Below are positions 16,266-23,811 of a stretch of 31,376 nt of DNA, piece by piece. Position 1 is the first letter of the stretch. Each line of letters begins with the position of its first letter. A program made the translations under genes and the position numbers. The DNA comes from JBCCJA01 sp039045975 (lineage in GTDB: Bacteria > Planctomycetota > Planctomycetia > Planctomycetales > Planctomycetaceae). A model generated the notes under the pieces. It was not told the origin of the DNA, made no database searches, and saw nothing but the letters and a program-made list of their open reading frames with translations. Location: NCBI GenBank assembly GCA_039045975.1, contig JBCCJA010000047.1, positions 1 through 31,376 on the forward strand, given 5' to 3'.

Positions 16266-16354
16266 CAGAGACGACGGGATTCGAACCCGTGGTACCCCTT
16301 GCGGGGCACACCGGATTAGCAATCCGGCCCGTTCGACCACTCCGGCACGTCTCT
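16266..16354 (-). tRNA. trnS: tRNA-Ser (anticodon GCU)
   Basis: The minus-strand sequence folds as a class II tRNA. A 7-bp acceptor stem (AGAGACG/CGTCTCT) has discriminator G, as expected for serine. The anticodon arm CCGGA-TTGCTAA-TCCGG gives anticodon GCU (codons AGC/AGU). A long variable arm has a CCCC-GCAA-GGGG stem, and the T-arm is ACGGG-TTCGAAT-CCCGT. CCA is not encoded. It lies between the propeller gene and ispH. Confidence 0.96.
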
Positions 16355-16542
16355 GGGTCGGCGGGCATGCCCGCTGGAAATTTTTACCGCGCGACGTGTC
16401 GGAGCGACAAGTGGTCCGTCGGGGAAGGGGACGCGTCGGCCTCGGTGAGGACACGGGTGTGACGTGGCGGGCTCGGAACGGGCTCACGTTTTCCCGGGCC
16501 GCGGCCTACGATACTTCAGCTACCCGCTCCGGACGGTCTTCC

Positions 16543-17493
16543 ATGCACATCTTGCTCGCCAATCCCCGCGGCTTTTGCGCCGGCGTCAACATGGCGATCG
16601 ACGCGCTCGAGAAGTCGCTCGATTGGTACGGGTCGGACATCTACGTGTACCACGAGATCGTCCACAACAAGTACGTGGTCGACAGCTTCACGGCGCGCGG
16701 AGTGACGTTCGTTGATCACATCGACGAGGTGCCGGCCGGGTCGGTGGTGCTGTATTCGGCCCACGGGGTTTCGCCGGAGATCCGACAGGCGTCGGCGGAG
16801 CGTAACCTGCACGCGATCGACGCGACCTGTCCGCTGGTGACGAAGGTGCACCTGCAGGCGGTGAAGTACGCCAAGAAGGGCTACCACATTCTGTTGATCG
16901 GCCACGAAGGCCATGACGAAGTCGTCGGGACGATGGGCGAGGCGCCGGAGTCGATCACGCGGGTCGAGACGCAGGAAGAGGTCGACGCGTTGCCGTTTGC
17001 GGCGGATGCGAAGCTGGCGCTGCTGACGCAGACGACGCTGTCGGTCGAGGAGGCGAACCGCGTGATCGCGATGATCCGTCATCGGTATCCGGCGATCGAA
17101 ATGCCGAAGAAGGGCGACATCTGTTACGCGACGACGAACCGGCAGGACGCGGTGCACCAGCTTGCGCCGCGGGCCGACATGATCCTCGTGCTCGGCAGCC
17201 AGAACAGTTCGAACAGCCAGCGGCTGCGTGAGATCGGGGCGCAGTACGACATCCCGGGTCATCTGATCGACGGGGCTCACGAGATCGACGAATCGTGGTT
17301 CGACGGGATCGAGACGGTGCTGTTGACGGCGGGCGCGAGTGCGCCGGAGGTGGTCGTCGAGGGCGTGATCGATCACCTGCGGGAGAAGTACGACGCGACG
17401 GTGTCGGTCGAGACGGTCCGCGAAGAAGACGTGACATTTCCGCTGCCGAAGGTGCTGCGTGCGGAACCGCCGCGGACGGCCGGGGTTTCCTGA
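16543..17493 (+). CDS. ispH: 4-hydroxy-3-methylbut-2-enyl diphosphate reductase
   Basis: IspH catalyses the last step of the MEP pathway, converting HMBPP to IPP and DMAPP in the cytoplasm. The 316-residue protein has the three cysteines that hold the catalytic Fe-S cluster: Cys12 (PRGFCAGV), Cys96 (DATCPLV) and Cys194 (GDICYATTNRQ). It also has the substrate-contact histidines His41 (HEIVHN) and His74 (YSAHGVSP), the LTQTTLS block, and GSQNSSNSQRL. The ATG at 16543 begins directly with the conserved MHILLANPRG. Longer upstream reading in this frame crosses the tRNA and propeller gene and was rejected. Length is typical. It shows no obvious operon partner. Confidence 0.97.
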   Translation: MHILLANPRGFCAGVNMAIDALEKSLDWYGSDIYVYHEIVHNKYVVDSFTARGVTFVDHIDEVPAGSVVLYSAHGVSPEIRQASAERNLHAIDATCPLVTKVHLQAVKYAKKGYHILLIGHEGHDEVVGTMGEAPESITRVETQEEVDALPFAADAKLALLTQTTLSVEEANRVIAMIRHRYPAIEMPKKGDICYATTNRQDAVHQLAPRADMILVLGSQNSSNSQRLREIGAQYDIPGHLIDGAHEIDESWFDGIETVLLTAGASAPEVVVEGVIDHLREKYDATVSVETVREEDVTFPLPKVLRAEPPRTAGVS

Positions 17494-17553
17494 GCGGGTG
17501 ACGCCGGGAGGCGTCGGGCGACGGAACCGGGACGACTTCGGAGTCGCGTGGCG

Positions 17554-18141
17554 ATGGCAGAGTTCTGTGCGAATTGGGAGAGCGGTGCGTACGAGGCGTT
17601 CGCGCCGCACCGCCGGGACGTCGGGCCGGTGTCCCGCGTCGGGTTTCCGCGGCTGTCGGTGCCGGTGATCGTGGCGACGGTTTCGGTCGCGGTGACGGCG
17701 TCGGGCGGCGCGTTGGCCGCCTATGCGGCCTCGGCGTGGTCGGACGACGCCGATTACGTGGTCGTGCCGCTTGTGTACGACCCGCCGCCGGCGGAGGGCG
17801 TCGGCTTTAAGGTGCGATACACGCTCGCGTGGCTGGACGGGAGCACTGTGGCGCCGGTCCGCGAGATCGTGACGTTCGACGACGCGGATGACGGGCAGAG
17901 CCTGCCGACGGGGATCCGGCTGAAATCGCCGTCGTCCGACTGGCGTGATTGGTTCGTGTCACTCGTCGGCGGTCAGAGGGTCGAGCAGCTCATTTTCGTG
18001 TTTCATGAGCCTGGTTCGGAACGGGGCACGCTGTTCAGCCAGGCTTATCCGTCGGCGGCCGAGCTTGCCGGCATCGAGCGTGACGGGTTTTTGAAGATCC
18101 GCACGCCGGCGGAGTTCGCGGGCGGCGGCCGGCGTCTGTAG
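17554..18141 (+). CDS. Single-pass membrane protein, paralog 1, unknown function
   Basis: This protein of about 195 residues has a short cytoplasmic start (MAEFCANWESGAYEAF), one transmembrane helix at about 35-62 (LSVPVIVATVSVAVTASGGA) and a soluble domain of about 130 residues outside. The outer domain begins VVVPLVYDPPPAEGVGFKV and ends AYPSAAELAGIERDGFLKIR. Both blocks recur in the gene at 18538-19065, so the two are tandem paralogs. No known domain was recognised. It follows ispH by 60 nt. GTG 17548 is an alternative start nearer the GGAG site; the ATG was chosen by alignment with its paralog. Confidence 0.7.
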   Translation: MAEFCANWESGAYEAFAPHRRDVGPVSRVGFPRLSVPVIVATVSVAVTASGGALAAYAASAWSDDADYVVVPLVYDPPPAEGVGFKVRYTLAWLDGSTVAPVREIVTFDDADDGQSLPTGIRLKSPSSDWRDWFVSLVGGQRVEQLIFVFHEPGSERGTLFSQAYPSAAELAGIERDGFLKIRTPAEFAGGGRRL

Positions 18142-18481
18142 CGGCCGGCTGCTTGTGAGATGTGAGGACGTCGGCGGCCGTCGGAGCGACGGTCGGGATC
18201 TCCTCATACGGCCTGTGGCGGCCTGCTCTCCCGGGGGAGAAGGCTCGCGATCGAGACGTCGATGGCTCGTGCTTGGCGTGGTCCGCAGTGTCCGGGAGTT
18301 TCGGAACGCGATCGGTTCTGCGCCGATCGGGTCTTCTCGGCTTTACGGCGGGCGCCTACATTCTGTGGCGATTATCGCGTCTCCGGCAGGAATGCTCCTG
18401 CGGACGAGTGCTCCGGAGCGGGTCATCGCAGAGTGTGTGGCAGACGCGGCTTTCGGAAGCGGGCGGGTCGGCGAGACGTCT

Positions 18482-18509
18482 TTGACTGGGAGTCGGTGGC
18501 CGTTATGAA
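18482..18509 (+). promoter_or_regulatory. Candidate sigma-70 promoter for membrane paralog 2
   Basis: TTGACT (18482-18487) and TATGAA (18504-18509) are spaced by 16 bp, predicting a start about 20 nt before the GTG at 18538, with GGGGGG as ribosome site between. The remainder of 18142-18537 shows small palindromes (TCTCCC/GGGAGA near 18230, GCAGGA/TCCTGC near 18385) and no convincing gene. Confidence 0.4.
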
Positions 18510-18537
18510 TTGACAGGCGTTGCTGGGGGGGCCGGAC

Positions 18538-19065
18538 GTGGAAGAGTTCTTCGAGCCTCATAATCGCGATGGCGGCGCGGGCCCTTGGTGGCGTTCGCCG
18601 CGGGTGATCGTGGCGGTCACGGCGGGGGTTGCCGGTCTCGGGTTCGCGGCGTGGGGGCTGTCGGTCGGCGGGCGGCCGCATTACGAGCGGACGCTGCCGC
18701 TGGTGTTTGATCCGCCGCTGGCTGAGGGGACGGCGTTCCGGATCGCGGTGTCGTCGGGTGACGACGACCCGGGTCGGGTGTTGGCAGCGGTTCCGGCCGA
18801 CGGGCCGGCGCCCGAAAGCGATGTGACGTTCGCGTTCGGTCGGGACGGCGAGGCGCTCGTCGGCGATCCGCAAGCGCGGAAGGAAACCCCGGCGGCGCCG
18901 ACGATGATCGTGTCGTTCCGCGGGGCCGAGAGCGGGGATTGGGCGACGTATCGTCAGTTGGCGCCGTCGGCGGAACAGGTCGCCCGCTGGCCCGACTACG
19001 CGCGGTACGTGGTGCGGGTGCCGGAGCGGTTCGCGGCGGCCGACGGCGGTGCGGTTGGTTTTTGA
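18538..19065 (+). CDS. Single-pass membrane protein, paralog 2, unknown function
   Basis: This protein of about 175 residues has a short cytoplasmic segment (MEEFFEPHNRDGGAGPWW), a transmembrane helix at about 22-45 (VIVAVTAGVAGLGFAAWGLS) and an outer domain of about 125 residues. The outer domain starts TLPLVFDPPLAEGTAFRIAV and ends QLAPSAEQVARWPDYARYVV with RVPERFA, matching the neighbour at 17554-18141. The middle is very diverged, so duplication looks old. The GTG at 18538 has a G-rich ribosome site just upstream, and its first residues align with those of the paralog. Function is unknown. Confidence 0.68.
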   Translation: MEEFFEPHNRDGGAGPWWRSPRVIVAVTAGVAGLGFAAWGLSVGGRPHYERTLPLVFDPPLAEGTAFRIAVSSGDDDPGRVLAAVPADGPAPESDVTFAFGRDGEALVGDPQARKETPAAPTMIVSFRGAESGDWATYRQLAPSAEQVARWPDYARYVVRVPERFAAADGGAVGF

Positions 19066-19132
19066 CGCCGCGTGTCGGCCGAAAGGTTCGGCGGTGATGT
19101 CTTTAAGCTGTGTCGGAAAAGCTCAGCGCTTT

Positions 19133-19217
19133 GTAGGTCAGGCCCCCGCCTGCCGCATTTTTAGCGTGGGTGGTGTCCGGGATTATCGGAAATTCGGCAG
19201 GCGGGGGCCTGCCCTAC
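19133..19217. repeat. Long inverted repeat of the GTAGG-CAGGCCCCCGCCTGCC type
   Basis: The arms 19133-19155 and 19195-19217 pair over 23 bp with one mismatch (core CAGGCCCCCGCCTGCCG) around a 39-nt loop. A shorter relative is inside 6929-7007. Such elements recur between genes in many high-GC genomes. The rest of 19066-19416 holds no gene that I can see apart from this repeat and the next. Confidence 0.8.
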
Positions 19218-19372
19218 CAGGGTTCCTCCACGGCCTGTTTTAAGATTTTTCCTCGGTGGGTAGGTGGCCGTTGGGGGCACGGAGATCGGCTCGGGCGTGT
19301 CTTAGGGGGCCTCGTTTTTAAAGATTTCTCGAGAAAGCTTATCCCGGCTGTTTCTTAAGTGATCGCCGTGAG

Positions 19373-19411
19373 CCCCCTCGCCCCGGCCCTCTCCCCGAGG
19401 GGAGAGGGGGA
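19373..19411. repeat. Palindromic CCCTCTCCCC repeat, copy A
   Basis: CCCCCTCGCCCCGGCCCTCT starts a 39-bp palindrome whose second half is CCCCGAGGGGAGAGGGGGA. A second copy is at 22117-22156. It sits 6 nt beyond the stop of the large hydrolase-like gene, where it may act as an mRNA-end hairpin. It lacks a T-run. Confidence 0.8.
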
Positions 19412-19416
19412 TTCTT

Positions 19417-21756
19417 TTAGTCGATGATGATCTGGGCGGCGACGATGCGTCGGCGGTCGGCGCGGCGGCGGAAGTCGCGGAGCATCGCGGCGGGGTCGGG
19501 GGTGACGAAGTCGTGGAACAGCGTGCGTGAGCCGCGGCGGACGCGGAGTTTGCGGTCCCAGTCGATCAGGTCGGGCGTGATCGCGAGTTGGAGCCGACGC
19601 TGGTTCGTTTTGAGATAAATCTTGTTGCCGGGCCGGAGGACGTCGGCCTCGACGGTCGGGGTGAGCGGGACCGGCTTGCCGAAGGCGATGCGGACGGGCG
19701 GGTCGGTCATGTCGGGCAGGGTCAGCCAGGCGAGTTCGTTGTCGGCTCCGCGGAGGACTTTGCGGGTGAATTCTTCGGGCGTCGGGGGGCGGCGTCGGAG
19801 GGCGGCCCAGTCGAAGATATTTTCGGCCTCGTCGATGTAGGACTCGAAGCCGCGGCCGATGTATTCGACGTAGGTCAGGTCGTGGCCGGCCTTGAACATG
19901 TTCATGAGGACGTCGGCGTTGCGGGCGCGGCTGCCGCGGTCGAGTTCGCCGTTGACCCAGTAGGTCGGCAAGTCGGAGCCGTTCTGCCACAGCCACGTCA
20001 GTGACGCGGGGGCGAGGACGCCGACGGCGACGACGCCGGCGTAGGGGTCGGGCCGGGCGTGGGCGATGTCGAGGGCGAGTTCGGCGCCGCGGCCGTGACC
20101 GGAGAGGAAGACGCGGTCGGCGTCGATGTGGAAGCGGTGGGAGGCGTCGGCGAGGGTCGCTTCGACGACGCGACGGGTGGAGATCGGCTTGGCGAGCCGG
20201 GGGTCGAGGCGGCCGCTTTCGTCGGGCGGGGCGTAATGGGGGGCGAGGACGACGTAGCCTTCGCGTTGGGCGGGCCCGGGCCGGCCGGTGCCGTCGAGGC
20301 CCCACCAGGCGGCGGCGTCGGCGGGGGCGAGGCCCTCGGGGTGGAGGCTGACGACGGCCGGATAGCCGCGGAGCGGGTCGTACTCGGGCGGGAGGACGAC
20401 GTCGTAGCGGACGCCGTCCGGGGCGGTGACGGTGTGCGGCTCGCCGGGTCGGGCGGCGTTCGGCCGGGACGGGTCGAGGAGCGGGAGGATGACGGCGACT
20501 TCGTCGGGGCCGATGCCTTCGAGGGCGTCGAGCCGGCGGACGGCGTCGGAGACGTCGCCGGACTCGGCGGCGACGGCGTCGGCGAGGAGGGTGCGGGCGG
20601 CCCAGAGGTTGGCGGCGCGGGTGGCGTCGTCTGTGGCGTCGGTCGGGCCGGCGGCCCAGCCGGAGAGCGCCCAGGCGAGCCGGGAGGCGGCCGACGGGCC
20701 GGCGGCGAAGCGTTCGTACGGGGCGAGGCGGTCGACGGCGGCGTGGGTGACGTGGTCGGCGACGGCGTCGGCGGCGTCGGCGAAGGCGGCCGCGTCGAGG
20801 CCGGTCGCGGGGGGGAAGCCGGCGGGGTCGCGTCGGAGTTCGGCGACGTCTTCTCGGAGTCGTCTGTGGATGCGGTCGACGCGGGCGTCGTCGTCGGCGA
20901 TCTCGGCGGCGAGGCGGTCGAACTCGTCGACGACGGCCGGTTCGGCGAGGTCGCGGGGGAAGCGTGCGGCGGCGGCGGCGGCGAGGCGGGGCTGGCCGGC
21001 GCGGCGTCGCCGGCGGAGTTCGTTGACGATTTTGACCGCCTGGAAGCGGTCGACTTCGGCGGCGAGGGGGCCGATGCGGTCGTCGTCGTCGGGGAAGTCG
21101 CGGCGGACGGCGTCGAGTTCGGCGCGGGCGGCGAGGTGTTGGTCGGCGCGGACGAGGAAGCTGACGACGGCGAGTCGGTCGCCGAGTTTCTTCTCGTCCG
21201 AAGCGGTGCGGAGGAGGGCGAGGAGGGTGTCGGGCGGGAGCATCGCGGTCGCGAGGCCGAACTTCCAGTCGGGCCTGTTGGCGCGGATGACGACGGCGTC
21301 GGGGGTCATGTCGGTGACGCCCTGGACGACGGGGGTCGGTCCGCGGCCGATGTCGATCTGGACGGTGCGTCGGCCGAAGGCGTCGAAGGGCTCGAGGACT
21401 TTGACGGGGCCGAGGCTGGCGAGCCGGCCGCCGGAAGCGGCGGCGGGCGGGCCGGGGAGTTGGAAGACGTCGGCGGCGGCGATCTGCGGGCGGCCGAGGC
21501 GGGCGGCGACGCGCGATTTCGGGACGAAGACGCGTCGGATCCCGTCGTCGACGGCGATGATCGGGTGATAGGGCATCGGGCCCTTCGAGCCGCGTTGCCC
21601 GCGGGTGAGGGCGTCGACTTCGTAGTCGGCCCCTTCGATGCGGAATCCGTCGTCGAGGACGACGCCGGCGGGGGCGGGGGCGGCGAGGAGGGCGGCGAGG
21701 GCGGTGACGAAAGCCCGAGCCGTGAGGCGAGGTTGTCGGCGGTCCCGTTTTCTCAC
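19417..21756 (-). CDS. Large secreted alpha/beta-hydrolase-like protein lacking the nucleophile serine
   Basis: This protein of 779 residues starts with a signal peptide (RLTARAFVTALAALLAAPAP, cut near APAG). A long, mostly alpha-helical N-terminal half follows. An alpha/beta-hydrolase-like domain occupies about residues 470-690: YDVVLPPEYDPLRGYPAVVS (oxyanion-type HPEG after it), a nucleophile-elbow region reading FLSGHGRGAELALDIAHARP, and YWVNGELDRGSR. The elbow is GHGRG where an active enzyme would have GxSxG, so esterase activity is doubtful. The GTG at 21756 was chosen because it begins the signal peptide; an ATG near 21876 is an alternative, and anything longer would run over the tRNA-like sequence. 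The function is unknown. Confidence 0.75.
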   Translation of the reverse strand: MRKRDRRQPRLTARAFVTALAALLAAPAPAGVVLDDGFRIEGADYEVDALTRGQRGSKGPMPYHPIIAVDDGIRRVFVPKSRVAARLGRPQIAAADVFQLPGPPAAASGGRLASLGPVKVLEPFDAFGRRTVQIDIGRGPTPVVQGVTDMTPDAVVIRANRPDWKFGLATAMLPPDTLLALLRTASDEKKLGDRLAVVSFLVRADQHLAARAELDAVRRDFPDDDDRIGPLAAEVDRFQAVKIVNELRRRRRAGQPRLAAAAAARFPRDLAEPAVVDEFDRLAAEIADDDARVDRIHRRLREDVAELRRDPAGFPPATGLDAAAFADAADAVADHVTHAAVDRLAPYERFAAGPSAASRLAWALSGWAAGPTDATDDATRAANLWAARTLLADAVAAESGDVSDAVRRLDALEGIGPDEVAVILPLLDPSRPNAARPGEPHTVTAPDGVRYDVVLPPEYDPLRGYPAVVSLHPEGLAPADAAAWWGLDGTGRPGPAQREGYVVLAPHYAPPDESGRLDPRLAKPISTRRVVEATLADASHRFHIDADRVFLSGHGRGAELALDIAHARPDPYAGVVAVGVLAPASLTWLWQNGSDLPTYWVNGELDRGSRARNADVLMNMFKAGHDLTYVEYIGRGFESYIDEAENIFDWAALRRRPPTPEEFTRKVLRGADNELAWLTLPDMTDPPVRIAFGKPVPLTPTVEADVLRPGNKIYLKTNQRRLQLAITPDLIDWDRKLRVRRGSRTLFHDFVTPDPAAMLRDFRRRADRRRIVAAQIIID

Positions 21757-21948
21757 GTATGCCGCGATCGGGGGGGCGAGGGAAGTGTGTCGGCCTGGAG
21801 GGCGGCTGCGATCGCGAAACTTGGTGTTTCGTTCTGCTTCGAAACACGCAATAAGTCTGAGGCCGATGCGATTCATGAACGACATACGCCGCTGCGACAT
21901 AGCCCCGCCGTGGGGACGGTGAGCGGTCTGGTCTCTCCGTCCTCGTGC

Positions 21949-22021
21949 CGAGGATGGGGGGCCGGTCGTCCCAGTGGTTCTTATAAAGTCACGTAGCTCG
22001 GTTCGACTCCGAGATCCTCGA
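21949..22021 (+). tRNA. tRNA-like sequence, candidate tRNA-Ile (anticodon UAU) or pseudo-tRNA
   Basis: This 73-nt stretch has canonical tRNA spacing. The 7-bp acceptor (CGAGGAT/ATCCTCG) has discriminator A. The D-arm is weak (three or four G-C pairs, loop CCGGTCGT). The anticodon arm TGGTT-CTTATAA-AGTCA has U33 and anticodon UAU. The variable region is 5 nt, and the T-arm CTCGG-TTCGACT-CCGAG is perfect. Departures from consensus are G at position 8 instead of U, no A14 or A21, and two G-U pairs in the anticodon stem. CCA is not encoded. It could be a divergent tRNA-Ile for AUA, a decayed tRNA or a tRNA-derived element. The rest of 21757-22121 shows no gene. Confidence 0.55.
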
Positions 22022-22116
22022 TTCGCCTTCGCGGAACAACGCGGGGTTTTCTGCGGTCGTCGCGCGGTCTTTGTCTTGATTTGTAGTCGCGGCTGACAGG
22101 CGACGGGCCGCTGTGG

Positions 22117-22156
22117 CCCCCTCACCCCGGCCCTCTCCCCGGGGGGAGAGGGGGAG
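22117..22156. repeat. Palindromic CCCTCTCCCC repeat, copy B
   Basis: This 40-bp palindrome, CCCCCTCACCCCGGCCCTCT followed by CCCCGGGGGGAGAGGGGGAG, is a second copy of the element at 19373-19411. It overlaps the 3' end of the minus-strand membrane protein gene and supplies its last codons and stop. Confidence 0.8.
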
Positions 22157-22625
22157 TTTGGTTTGCTAAGGCTGAGGGCCGTGGTCGGGCGGCCGACGGC
22201 AGGTATTGGTTGAGGGTGTCCCATTGCCACCAGAGTAGGCCGGCGAGCGCGGCGAGGACTAACGCAATCGCCAGGAGCAGGCCGGCGAGGTCGGTGAGGG
22301 GGGCGAGTCGTGTCGCGGTTTTGCGTTTGCGTTCGAGGCGGGTGACCTCGGCGGAGACGTCGGTTTGTCTGTCGGCGGTGCGGGCGCGGCGGGCGGCGAC
22401 GGCGTCGGCGAATTCGGGAAAGCGGGCGAGCGGGAGCGGTGCGTGTTTGCGTCCGGCCCGGCGGGCGATCGCGCGAGGGTCGACGGCGTCGGCGTTGATC
22501 GCGGCGACGAGTTCGGCGGTCGACATCGGGCGGACGTCGGGTTTGTCAGAGCCGTTCGGCGCCGGCGTGTGGACCTGCCAGAGGGCGGCGTCGGGTGGGG
22601 CCTGCGGCTGGTCGGGGCCGGGCAT
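22122..22625 (-). CDS. Small membrane protein, unknown function, 3' end inside a repeat
   Basis: This 167-residue protein has an N-terminal soluble region (about 1-75, ALWQVHTPAPNGSDKP and PMSTAELVAAINADAVDPRA) that loosely resembles GYF-like or response-type adaptor domains of Planctomycetota. A basic linker follows (VTRLERKRKTATRLAPL), then one transmembrane helix at about 118-140 (LAGLLLAIALVLAALAGLLW). The final residues TPPLPPGRGPG and the stop codon come from the CCCTCTCCCC repeat, so the native C-terminus may have been replaced. The ATG at 22625 has no clear ribosome site. It lies 140 nt downstream of purC in the same direction. The domain assignment is tentative. Confidence 0.68.
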   Translation of the reverse strand: MPGPDQPQAPPDAALWQVHTPAPNGSDKPDVRPMSTAELVAAINADAVDPRAIARRAGRKHAPLPLARFPEFADAVAARRARTADRQTDVSAEVTRLERKRKTATRLAPLTDLAGLLLAIALVLAALAGLLWWQWDTLNQYLPSAARPRPSALANQTPPLPPGRGPG

Positions 22626-22765
22626 GGGTGTGAGCCGTGGTCGGTCCCGGGGGTAGCGAAGGGCGGTTCGCTGCGGAGGGCGGCTGTTTTTTACGGAGCG
22701 GCGGCGGGGCCCCTCGTCTGCCCTGCGGGCGTCTTCTCCCCTCGGCGAGAAGAGTTGGGATCGAC

Positions 22766-23680
22766 TTAGGTTTGGAATGGTTGGCCGAGGAGGCGTTCGT
22801 AGGCTTCGACGTAGCGGGACCGGGTGCCGGCGACGACGTCGTCGGGCAGGGGGGGCGGCGGGGACTGTTTGTCCCAGTCGCTGCCGGCGAGCCAGTCGCG
22901 GACGTACTGCTTGTCGAAGGAGGGTTGCGGTCGGCCGGGGCGGTAGTCGTCGGCGGGCCAGAAGCGGGAGCTGTCTGGGGTGAGGGCTTCGTCGACGAGG
23001 AGCAGTTCGCCGTCGACGAGGCCGAACTCGAACTTCGTGTCGGCGATGAGGATGCCCTTCGTCTCGGCGAACACGCGGGCCGATTCGTAGAGGCGGAGCG
23101 TGAGGCCGCGGAGGGTTTCGGACAGTTCGGTGCCGACGCGGCCGCACATCGTGGCGAAGGGGATGTTCTCGTCGTGGCCCTCTTCGGCCTTGGTGGCGGG
23201 GGTGAAGATCGGCTCGGGGAGGCGGGCCGATTCGGTCAGGCCGGCGGGCAGGGGGAGGCCGCAGACCGTGCCGTCGGTGCGGTACTCCTTCCAGCCGGAG
23301 CCGGCGAGGTAGCCGCGGGCGACGCATTCGATGGGGACGACCGTGGCTTTTTTGGCGACGACGGAGCGTCCGGCGAGGGCGGCGACGTCGGTGCCGTCGG
23401 GGAGCGGGAGGGCGGCCGGGTCGTCGGAGATGCGGTGGTCGGGGACGACGCGTTCGGCGGCGAAGCGGTCGAACCAGAAGTTGCTGACCCGGGTGAGGAC
23501 GCGTCCCTTGTCGGGGATGGCGGTCGGGAGGACCCAGTCGAAGGCGGAGACGCGGTCGGTGGCGACGATGAGGACGCGGTCGCCGAAGTCGTAGACGTCG
23601 CGGACCTTGCCGCGGCGGGGGGTGAGGCCGGGGATGTGGCTGTCGGCGAGGGCGGCCGGTCGGGGGGTCTGTTCGGTCAT
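22766..23680 (-). CDS. purC: Phosphoribosylaminoimidazole-succinocarboxamide synthase
   Basis: PurC joins aspartate to CAIR with ATP to make SAICAR in purine synthesis. The 304-residue protein has the N-terminal nucleotide-binding segment RRGKVRDVYDFGDRVLIVAT with DRVSAFD, the block VVPIECVARGYLAGSGWKEY, and the two family signatures LIADTKFEFGL and VDEALTPDSSRFW. A C-terminal FDKQYVRDWL motif is also present. The length fits the longer class of PurC. The ATG at 23680 begins just before conserved sequence (ALADSHIPGLTPRRGK). It points away from the GH10-like gene, so the 131-bp gap should carry both promoters. Confidence 0.97.
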   Translation of the reverse strand: MTEQTPRPAALADSHIPGLTPRRGKVRDVYDFGDRVLIVATDRVSAFDWVLPTAIPDKGRVLTRVSNFWFDRFAAERVVPDHRISDDPAALPLPDGTDVAALAGRSVVAKKATVVPIECVARGYLAGSGWKEYRTDGTVCGLPLPAGLTESARLPEPIFTPATKAEEGHDENIPFATMCGRVGTELSETLRGLTLRLYESARVFAETKGILIADTKFEFGLVDGELLLVDEALTPDSSRFWPADDYRPGRPQPSFDKQYVRDWLAGSDWDKQSPPPPLPDDVVAGTRSRYVEAYERLLGQPFQT

Positions 23681-23811
23681 CGTCGTCGGCCGCGACGTGC
23701 GGATCGGGCGGTACGGGTTGCGTCAGACTCTCGGCGATCGAGTACAGTGGCGAAAGGGAGTTGCCGCGATCGCGTCCCGACGCGGGCTCCGGTCAGACAC
23801 GACGGCCGCCC

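Noticed and set aside
14785..16542. Long in-frame extension upstream of ispH (over 500 residues)
   Set aside because: It runs antisense through the propeller gene and the tRNA, has the low-complexity look of GC-rich antisense frames, and ispH homology begins exactly at the ATG at 16543.
18142..18537. A decayed third copy of the small membrane protein family
   Set aside because: Reading the three forward frames I found no DPPxAEG-like block or membrane helix that aligns with the neighbours.
20059..21996. Antisense 645-residue open frame over the hydrolase-like gene
   Set aside because: Composition is Gly/Ala/Val/Asp-rich with no motif, as expected for the antisense of GC-rich coding sequence; the minus strand has a signal peptide and a recognisable fold.
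21757..22230. N-terminal extension of the hydrolase-like protein
   Set aside because: The signal peptide starts at 21756, and the extension would read through the tRNA-like sequence and the CCCTCTCCCC repeat.
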